Made by a program: the position numbers and the translations under genes. 9,783 nt of DNA from Rickettsia endosymbiont of Bryobia graminum (lineage in GTDB: Bacteria > Pseudomonadota > Alphaproteobacteria > Rickettsiales > Rickettsiaceae): assembly GCA_020881085.1 (NCBI GenBank), contig JAJIYR010000116.1, positions 1-9,783 of the forward strand. Reading direction: 5' to 3'. Shown piece after piece: positions 5,138-9,783 of the stretch. Under the pieces are notes generated by a model, which was given only the letters and a program-made list of their open reading frames with translations, was not told the origin of the DNA and made no database searches. Every line of letters starts with the position of its first letter. Positions within the stretch are counted from its first letter, which is position 1.

Positions 5138-7795
5138 ATGACTAAGCTTACCACTGAAGAAATTAGAAGTAAATTTATAAATTATTTTATTACAAATAAT
5201 CATACCCATATACCTGCTAGTTCTTTGATACCACATAATGATCCTAGCTTAATGTTTGTAAATTCTGGTATGGTGCAGTTTAAAAACGTTTTTACAGGTC
5301 AAGAGGTTAGGAAATATAATAAGGCTACTACTAGTCAAAAATCTCTGCGAGCTGGTGGTAAGCATAATGATTTAGAGAATGTTGGTTATACGGCAAGACA
5401 TCATACATTCTTTGAAATGTTAGGAAATTTTTCTTTTGGAGATTATTTTAAAGAGCAAGCAATTTATTATGCTTGGGATCTTCTAACTAAAGAATTTAAT
5501 ATTCCTAAAGAAAAGTTATATGTAACGGTTTACCATACTGATGATGAAGCAGCTTCATATTGGAAAAAAGTAGCTAATTTAAGTGAGGATAGAATTATCA
5601 GAATTAATACTAATGATAATTTTTGGTCAATGGGAGATACCGGTCCTTGTGGTCCATGTTCAGAGATTTTTTATGATCATGGAGATAAGATTCCAGGAGG
5701 ATTACCTGGAACAAAAGATCAAGATGGGGATCGCTTCATTGAGATTTGGAATATGGTATTTATGCAATATGAGCAATTAGATGCTAAGACCAGAATAGAG
5801 CTACCTAAAAAATCTATTGATACCGGAATGGGGTTAGAGCGTATTAGTGCTGTTATGCAAAATGTTCATGATAATTATGATACAGATTTATTTAAGGAAA
5901 TAATTGCTTATACGGAGAATATAGTAAAAATAAAGGTAGAAGGTGACGCCAAATTTTCTTATCGCGTTATTGCTGATCATTTACGAGCTTGTGCTTTTTT
6001 AATTGCCGATGGTATTATGCCATCAAATGAAGGGAGGGGATATGTGCTTAGACGTATTATGCGTAGAAGTATGCGGCATGCTCATATACTTGGCAGTAAA
6101 GAACCCTTAATGCATAAATTACTTCCTAAATTAGTTGATTTAATGGGAAGTGCTTATCCAGAACTTCGTAGAGCTGAAGAGTTCATAGGTAGCGTTTTAG
6201 AACAAGAAGAAATGCGATTTAAGAATACTTTAGAACGTGGGCTTAAGTTACTTGACGATGAAACAAAACATTTGAACAAAAATTCTATTCTTTCAGGAGA
6301 AGTAGCATTTAAGTTATATGATACTTATGGTTTTCCTATTGATTTAACTGCAGATATATTAAAAAGCAAGCAAGTATCAATTGATGTTGATGGTTTTAAT
6401 AATAAGATGCAAGAGCAGAAAGAAAGAGCTAGAAAATCTTGGTTAGGTTCTAATGAGTCTAAAACTGATAAACTATGGTTTGATATCCAGTCAGAGTTTG
6501 GTAACACCGAATTTTTAGGATACTCTTTAGATGAGGTGGAAGGAAAAATATTAGCTTTAGTTAAAGATAATGCTCTAGTTGATTCTATAGATAATATAAA
6601 TGATAAGTTTATTTTGATTAGCAATCAAACTCCTTTTTATGGTGAGTCTGGTGGTCAGATGGGAGATATAGGGTATATTAAAACTGTTAATTATAAAATA
6701 AAAGTAATTGATACTTTAAAATATCTTGGTGGGATAATAGCTCATATTTGTATTTTGGAAGAAGGAGAAAATATTAAAGTTGGAGATACGGCAGATTTGG
6801 TTATTGATACTAAATATCGTAAAAATTTGAGAATTCACCATTCCGCAACACATATATTACATGCAGTATTACACGAAGTATTAGGTAAACATATTACTCA
6901 AAAAGGTTCTCTTGTAGCAAGTGATCGTTTGCGTTTTGATATTAGCCATGGAATAGCTATAACTAAAGAACAAATTATCTTGATCGAAGATAAAGTAAAC
7001 CAAATTATTATGGATAATTCAAAAGTTGTTACAACATTAATGTCTCAAGATGAAGCTATTAAATCAGGTGCTATGGCTTTATTCGGAGAAAAATATGACA
7101 ATGAAGTAAGAGTTGTATCTATGGGTAGAGATTATGACAAGGATAATTCTTATTCTCTAGAGTTATGCGGTGGTACTCATGTTGCTAGAACTGGTGATAT
7201 CGGTATGTTTAAAATTATAAGTGAAAGCGCAATTGCTGTGGGAGTAAGAAGAATAGAAGCGGTTTGTGGTGAATTTGTTTTGAAATTAATCAGGAGTAAT
7301 AACGCTATTATAGAAAATATTTCTACTGCTTTAAAAATAGCTAAAAATGAAGTTATTGATAAAGTGAATGATCTAATAGTTAGCAAAAAAGAATTATCAG
7401 AACAGATAATGTCTTTACAAGTCTCAATGCTTGATTTGAATATTGAACAGATTAACAAAGAAGCTACAGATCTGTCAGGTATAAAATTGGTCTATAAATT
7501 GGTTAATAATCTTGATAATAAAATATTACGTTTATCTGCTGAGCAAATAGCTAGTAAGTTAGATAATTTGGTGATTATTTATATAAATAATACTGGCAAA
7601 TTATCTATTACAGTTGCGGTTAGTAAAAAAATTATCGATAAAATAAATGCTGGTACTATAGCTAAATCCATTTCATTGTTTTTAGGTGGAACAGGAGGTG
7701 GTGGACAACCGACTATAGCTCAAGCAGGAGGTGTAGATACTAGTAAGCTACCTGAGCTAAAAGATATGATAATAGATTCACTACAGAAGTTATAA
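5138..7795 (+). CDS. alaS: Alanine--tRNA ligase (AlaRS)
   Basis: Charges tRNA-Ala with alanine in the cytoplasm, an essential step of translation. It is complete at 885 aa (E. coli enzyme 875). The class II aminoacylation domain is at the N-terminus, with motif 2 around RHHTFFEMLGNFSFGDYFK and motif 3 at IDTGMGLERI. The editing domain that clears mischarged Ser/Gly carries HHSATH (His568 and His572) and the CGGTH motif (Cys677, His681), so all four metal ligands are present. A coiled-coil segment follows, and the C-terminal C-Ala domain has the Gly-rich GGTGGGGQPTIAQAGG (850-865). Sequence is close to Rickettsia AlaRS along its length. About seven extra residues (within GRDYDKDNSYS) precede the CGGTH motif compared with the Rickettsia form I recall. 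Start chosen because MTKLTTEEIRSKF aligns with the family N-terminus. Transcribed divergently from the pilus-like operon. Confidence 0.97.
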   Translation: MTKLTTEEIRSKFINYFITNNHTHIPASSLIPHNDPSLMFVNSGMVQFKNVFTGQEVRKYNKATTSQKSLRAGGKHNDLENVGYTARHHTFFEMLGNFSFGDYFKEQAIYYAWDLLTKEFNIPKEKLYVTVYHTDDEAASYWKKVANLSEDRIIRINTNDNFWSMGDTGPCGPCSEIFYDHGDKIPGGLPGTKDQDGDRFIEIWNMVFMQYEQLDAKTRIELPKKSIDTGMGLERISAVMQNVHDNYDTDLFKEIIAYTENIVKIKVEGDAKFSYRVIADHLRACAFLIADGIMPSNEGRGYVLRRIMRRSMRHAHILGSKEPLMHKLLPKLVDLMGSAYPELRRAEEFIGSVLEQEEMRFKNTLERGLKLLDDETKHLNKNSILSGEVAFKLYDTYGFPIDLTADILKSKQVSIDVDGFNNKMQEQKERARKSWLGSNESKTDKLWFDIQSEFGNTEFLGYSLDEVEGKILALVKDNALVDSIDNINDKFILISNQTPFYGESGGQMGDIGYIKTVNYKIKVIDTLKYLGGIIAHICILEEGENIKVGDTADLVIDTKYRKNLRIHHSATHILHAVLHEVLGKHITQKGSLVASDRLRFDISHGIAITKEQIILIEDKVNQIIMDNSKVVTTLMSQDEAIKSGAMALFGEKYDNEVRVVSMGRDYDKDNSYSLELCGGTHVARTGDIGMFKIISESAIAVGVRRIEAVCGEFVLKLIRSNNAIIENISTALKIAKNEVIDKVNDLIVSKKELSEQIMSLQVSMLDLNIEQINKEATDLSGIKLVYKLVNNLDNKILRLSAEQIASKLDNLVIIYINNTGKLSITVAVSKKIIDKINAGTIAKSISLFLGGTGGGGQPTIAQAGGVDTSKLPELKDMIIDSLQKL

Positions 7796-7811
7796 ATTTA
7801 TTTCTAATATT

Positions 7812-7840
7812 TACCTTAGTACTGTAAGTATTTTAAGGTA
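7812..7840 (+). terminator. Hairpin downstream of alaS, possible terminator
   Basis: TACCTTA (7812-7818) pairs with TAAGGTA (7834-7840), and an inner TACT/AGTA pair closes a 3-nt loop, with a 1-by-3 internal bulge. It begins 16 nt after the alaS stop. The following sequence (TTATTT) is only moderately T-rich, so termination would be weak. Confidence 0.35.
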
Positions 7841-7858
7841 TTATTTACTAATGATTCC

Positions 7859-7949
7859 TTTTTACAAATTTTGGATGTGATATTAAAATCAGCGTAATTT
7901 CTGCCTTGTAGAGCTTATAGTAACAGGGTTTAAAGGTCATTTGTAAAAA
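7859..7949. repeat. 11-bp inverted repeat between alaS and hemW
   Basis: TTTTTACAAAT (7859-7869) and ATTTGTAAAAA (7939-7949) are perfectly complementary and enclose 69 nt without an open frame. Together they outline a 91-bp unit that could be a small palindromic element or, less likely, a structured RNA. AT-richness raises the chance of a random match. Confidence 0.3.
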
Positions 7950-7990
7950 ATATTATTAATTTTTATGATAAATAATCTATATGCATCAAA

Positions 7991-8012
7991 ACTGAAATAA
8001 TTTCGGGATGAT
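7991..8012 (-). repeat. Partial copy of the TCATCCCGAA half-site repeat
   Basis: Read on the minus strand, this stretch (ATCATCCCGAAATTATTTCA plus two bases) matches the left half of the palindrome at 4953-5004, and more loosely that at 9259-9311. The second half of the palindrome is absent, so it is a truncated copy lying 45 nt before hemW. Confidence 0.45.
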
Positions 8013-8056
8013 TATAAAAATACTTATAGCCAACTTTTAAATCTAAATAATATATC

Positions 8057-9208
8057 ATGGATCATTTATCTATCTATATACATTGGCCATTTTGTTTATC
8101 AAAATGCTCATATTGTGATTTTAATTCTCATGTTTCAGAGAAAATAGAGCATGATAGGTGGTTAAAATCTTATGAGCGTGAGCTTGAATATTTCAAAGAT
8201 CTTATCAGTAATAAATATATTAAATCTATTTTCTTTGGTGGTGGAACTCCATCTTTGATGAAACCATTTGTTGTTGATGGAATAATTCAAAAAATAGCAA
8301 AATTAGGAAGAGTTGATGAGCAGACAGAAATTACCTTAGAAACTAACCCTACTTCCTTTGAAGCAAGTAAATTTCAAGACTTCAGAATAGCTGGAGTGAA
8401 TCGTGTGTCAATAGGTGTTCAGTCTTTGATTGAAGATGATTTGCAAGCTTTAGGCAGGCAACATGATAAGAAGCAAGCAATTAAAACTATAGAGAAGGCT
8501 AATAGTTTATTTGAGAAAGTATCTTTTGATTTAATTTATGCAAGGAGTAATCAAACTTTAGATAATTGGCAAAAAGAATTGGCTGAAGCTATGGAGATGG
8601 CATCAGGGCATATTTCTTTGTATCAGCTTACTATTGAGAAGGGTACTTTATTTTATAAATTATTTAATGAAGGTAATCTTGTCATTCCAGAATCAGATAT
8701 TGCGGCTGATATGTATGAATGGACTAATTCGTACTTAGAATCTAAAGGATATAATAGATACGAGATCTCTAATTACGCTATCCCAAATAATGAATGTAAG
8801 CATAATTTAGCTTATTGGCAATATGATAATTATTTAGGCATTGGTCCAGGAGCTCATAGTAGGATTAATATTTCTAATAATCTATGTAGTATAATGATGT
8901 TGCATAAACCGGATAAATGGTTGCAAGCAGTTGATAGTCTAGGGGTCGGTACTCAAAATATTAGTCAATTATCTGAGCAAGAGATAATTGAGGAAATGTT
9001 AATGATGGGATTACGACTTGAAAAAGGTATTAATCTTGATATTATGCAAAAAAGAATAAATAAGCAATTATCAGAGATTTTAGATATTGCTAAAATAACT
9101 TATTATCAAAAATTAGGTTTAGTGGCGAAGAATATAGAGAATAATCTTCGCCTTACAAGTAATGGATTAATGATGCATAGTTATATAGTTCCAAGATTAT
9201 TTAGATAG
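8057..9208 (+). CDS. hemW: Radical SAM heme chaperone HemW
   Basis: Member of the HemN/HemW radical SAM family, long annotated as oxygen-independent coproporphyrinogen III oxidase. HemW proteins instead bind heme and are thought to deliver it to membrane acceptors. The 383-aa protein is complete. It has the cluster motif CxxxCxxC as Cys13, Cys17, Cys20 followed by DFNSH, where HemN has a fourth cysteine; this, and the lack of the HemN N-terminal extension, favours HemW. Further landmarks are GGGTPS (61-66), ETNP (95-98), VNRVSIGVQS (114-123) and LGRQHD (132-137), then SLYQLTIEKGT, RYEISNYA and LGIGPGAHS. Closely resembles Rickettsia HemW. The start gives the family N-terminus LSIYIHWPFC but has no Shine-Dalgarno. 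It lies 261 nt after alaS and 195 nt before pyrG, so probably is transcribed separately. Confidence 0.93.
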   Translation: MDHLSIYIHWPFCLSKCSYCDFNSHVSEKIEHDRWLKSYERELEYFKDLISNKYIKSIFFGGGTPSLMKPFVVDGIIQKIAKLGRVDEQTEITLETNPTSFEASKFQDFRIAGVNRVSIGVQSLIEDDLQALGRQHDKKQAIKTIEKANSLFEKVSFDLIYARSNQTLDNWQKELAEAMEMASGHISLYQLTIEKGTLFYKLFNEGNLVIPESDIAADMYEWTNSYLESKGYNRYEISNYAIPNNECKHNLAYWQYDNYLGIGPGAHSRINISNNLCSIMMLHKPDKWLQAVDSLGVGTQNISQLSEQEIIEEMLMMGLRLEKGINLDIMQKRINKQLSEILDIAKITYYQKLGLVAKNIENNLRLTSNGLMMHSYIVPRLFR

Positions 9209-9229
9209 CTAAATAATATATATTTTTTA

Positions 9230-9343
9230 ACTTGAAGAGTTGATTAAGAATAATAACTGTCATTCCGAATTTATTTTGGGATCTAAGATGCTGAAACAAG
9301 TTCAGTATGACTTTGTTGAGTGATTTCAGACAACCCTTCAAGT
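9230..9343. repeat. Nested palindromic element between hemW and pyrG
   Basis: Outer arms ACTTGAAGAGTTG (9230-9242) and CAACCCTTCAAGT (9331-9343) pair at 12 of 13 positions. They enclose a second palindrome (about 9259-9311, TCATTCCGAATTTATTTTGG against CTGAAACAAGTTCAGTATGA) that is clearly related to the one at 4953-5004. The 114-bp unit has the size and nested build of Rickettsia-type palindromic elements. It sits in the presumed 5' region of pyrG and might also act as a terminator for hemW, though no T-run follows. Confidence 0.5.
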
Positions 9344-9403
9344 CAAAGCAGTATACAACAATTTAACCTAATCATATCAATTTTCAACTAATAAATAGTA
9401 AAA

Positions 9404-9697
9404 ATGACAAAATTTATTTTCGTAACAGGAGGAGTAGTTTCTTCCTTAGGTAAAGGTGTTGCTAGTGGTATTAGCGGGACACTGCTTCAAGAATATGGGT
9501 ATAAGGTACGTTTAAGGAAGCTTGATCCATATTTTAATCTTGACTCTGGTACTATGCAGCCTAATGAACATGGAGAAGTTTTTGTTACAGAAGATGAAGC
9601 AGAAACAGATCTTGATTTAGGGCATTATGAGCGTTTCACAGCAGTTGATTATCCAGCTGATGGTTCAAACCTCCACCTTCAGGTGGAGAAACTTTAG
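9404..9697 (+). CDS. pyrG: CTP synthase N-terminal fragment, interrupted by IS200-like element
   Basis: CTP synthase makes CTP from UTP, ATP and glutamine and is normally about 540 aa. Only residues 1 to about 80 are native here: the P-loop [13 protein letters not shown] (6-18), [12 protein letters not shown] (39-50), [23 protein letters not shown] (56-78). The reading frame then enters the IS element at TTGAT (9645-9649), and the last 15 residues and stop are element-encoded. The glutaminase domain and most of the synthetase domain are absent, so the product cannot be active unless the gene is intact in other cells. Some normally conserved positions are changed (the Gly of EDGAETD is Glu65, the Pro of DPGT is Ser48), consistent with relaxed selection. 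No Shine-Dalgarno precedes the ATG. Rickettsiae can import nucleotides through Tlc transporters, which would make loss tolerable. Confidence 0.88.
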   Translation: MTKFIFVTGGVVSSLGKGVASGISGTLLQEYGYKVRLRKLDPYFNLDSGTMQPNEHGEVFVTEDEAETDLDLGHYERFTAVDYPADGSNLHLQVEKL

Positions 9698-9698
9698 T

Positions 9699-9727
9699 TT
9701 GAAGAAGTCATAGTCGTCCTATATAAA
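9699..9727 (+). promoter_or_regulatory. Candidate internal promoter of the IS transposase
   Basis: TTGAAG (9699-9704) and TATAAA (9722-9727) are separated by 17 nt. The predicted start, about 9733-9735, coincides with the loop of the palindrome, so a transcript from here would lack the first arm and leave the tnpA start unpaired. The same arrangement is present in mirror image at 85-57. Confidence 0.45.
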
Positions 9728-9765
9728 ATAAGTAAATAGGACTTATTTTATAGGATGACTATGAC
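9707..9765 (+). promoter_or_regulatory. Long palindrome covering the tnpA RBS and start (right copy)
   Basis: Arms 9707-9733 and 9741-9765 pair over about 25 bp with one G-T position and a two-base bulge, around the loop 9734-9740. The downstream arm contains AGGA (9752-9755) and the ATGs at 9755 and 9761. RNA reading through from pyrG would contain both arms and mask the transposase start. Lack of a T-run argues against a plain terminator. Confidence 0.6.
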
Positions 9766-9783
9766 AGAATATGAGAAAGGGAA
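9761..9783 (+). CDS. tnpA: IS200-like transposase TnpA, N-terminal fragment (runs off window)
   Basis: Begins MTEYEKG and is cut by the window edge after seven full codons. The ATG at 9761 is preferred over the in-frame ATG at 9755 because AGGA (9752-9755) lies 5 nt upstream. The family call depends on this short N-terminus together with the hairpin structure of the element end. No catalytic residue is visible. Confidence 0.6.

Larger units (their letters stand above)
9650..9783 (+). mobile_element. Left end of an IS200/IS605-like element inside pyrG (partial)
   Basis: Second copy of the same element end, oriented rightward. It begins just after TTGAT (9645-9649) in pyrG codons 81-82. A subterminal hairpin (CTCCACCT 9671-9678, AGGTGGAG 9681-9688) is wrapped by TTCAAAC (9664-9670) and GTTTGAA (9697-9703). 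Next come a candidate promoter, the long palindrome and the tnpA start. The element shows no terminal inverted repeat with its own other end because that end is outside the window. Cleavage 3' of a short TTGAT-like target is known for ISDra2 of the same family. The exact boundary here is inferred from where the two copies stop matching, plus that rule. Confidence 0.72.

Noticed and set aside
5583..5780. 65-aa open frame on the plus strand
   Set aside because: It is an alternative frame within the strongly conserved aminoacylation domain of alaS.
6325..6624. 99-aa open frame on the minus strand
   Set aside because: It is antisense to alaS; alaS is unmistakable by motif and the antisense frame has serine/leucine-rich composition typical of a shadow.
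7177..7458. 93-aa open frame on the minus strand
   Set aside because: It is antisense to the alaS editing and coiled-coil region, with no start context.
8057..9208. hemN, the oxygen-independent coproporphyrinogen III oxidase
   Set aside because: The cluster motif has three cysteines followed by Asp-Phe, and the protein is short (383 aa), both as in HemW and unlike HemN.
1..9783. A composite transposon bounded by two inverted IS copies
   Set aside because: The enclosed genes are ordinary chromosomal genes (alaS, hemW) and both elements disrupt host genes at their own targets. IS200/IS605 elements move as single strands and do not normally build composite transposons with inverted copies. The ends coincide because the sequence stops at a repeat.

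Overview
The window is AT-rich, gene-dense DNA that looks like the chromosome of an obligate intracellular alphaproteobacterium of the family Rickettsiaceae. The main evidence is that the AlaRS and HemW proteins resemble their Rickettsia counterparts along their whole length as I remember them. Low-GC coding, small dispersed palindromic repeats and genes under decay fit the same picture. I cannot name the genus: Rickettsia sensu lato, Orientia-like and Megaira-like lineages all remain possible.

Layout. A leftward run of six genes occupies about 87-4771. In transcription order these are a PilM/PilN-like (GspL-like) membrane protein of 517 aa, a PilO/GspM-like protein of 211 aa, an orphan 338-aa protein with a hydrophobic hairpin, an SMR-family (Gdx/SugE-type) transporter with a C-terminal frameshift, a short YdcF/DUF218-family protein, and an unrecognised protein whose 3' end is cut by an insertion sequence. 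The first four genes are tightly packed (gaps of 3, 18 and 4 nt), with Shine-Dalgarno sequences embedded in the preceding gene's last codons at two junctions. A good sigma70-type promoter (TTGATA-17-TATACT) sits inside a 14-bp-arm palindrome upstream of the first gene. Diverging from it, rightward, are alaS (complete), hemW (complete) and pyrG. Only about 80 codons of pyrG are present before an insertion sequence.

Ends. Bases 1-141 are the exact reverse complement of bases 9643-9783. Each is the left end of the same IS200/IS605-like element. It has a subterminal hairpin, a possible TTGAT target, an internal promoter, a long palindrome covering the transposase ribosome-binding site, and the first codons of a tnpA beginning MTEYEKG. 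The element has entered two genes, each in the sense orientation and the same frame, giving both truncated proteins the same 15-residue tail. Because the window stops exactly 141 bp into the repeat on both sides, it is probably a whole assembly contig that ended at a multicopy element.

Intergenic regions hold a family of decayed palindromic repeats related to a TCATYCCGAA...TTATTTY half-site (about 4906-5056, 7991-8012 and 9230-9343). I see no rRNA, tRNA or CRISPR array. There is no unmistakable novel defence or metabolic system. The items most worth attention are the pilus-like PilMN-PilO pair with its orphan partner, the IS read-through control structure, and the loss of pyrG.
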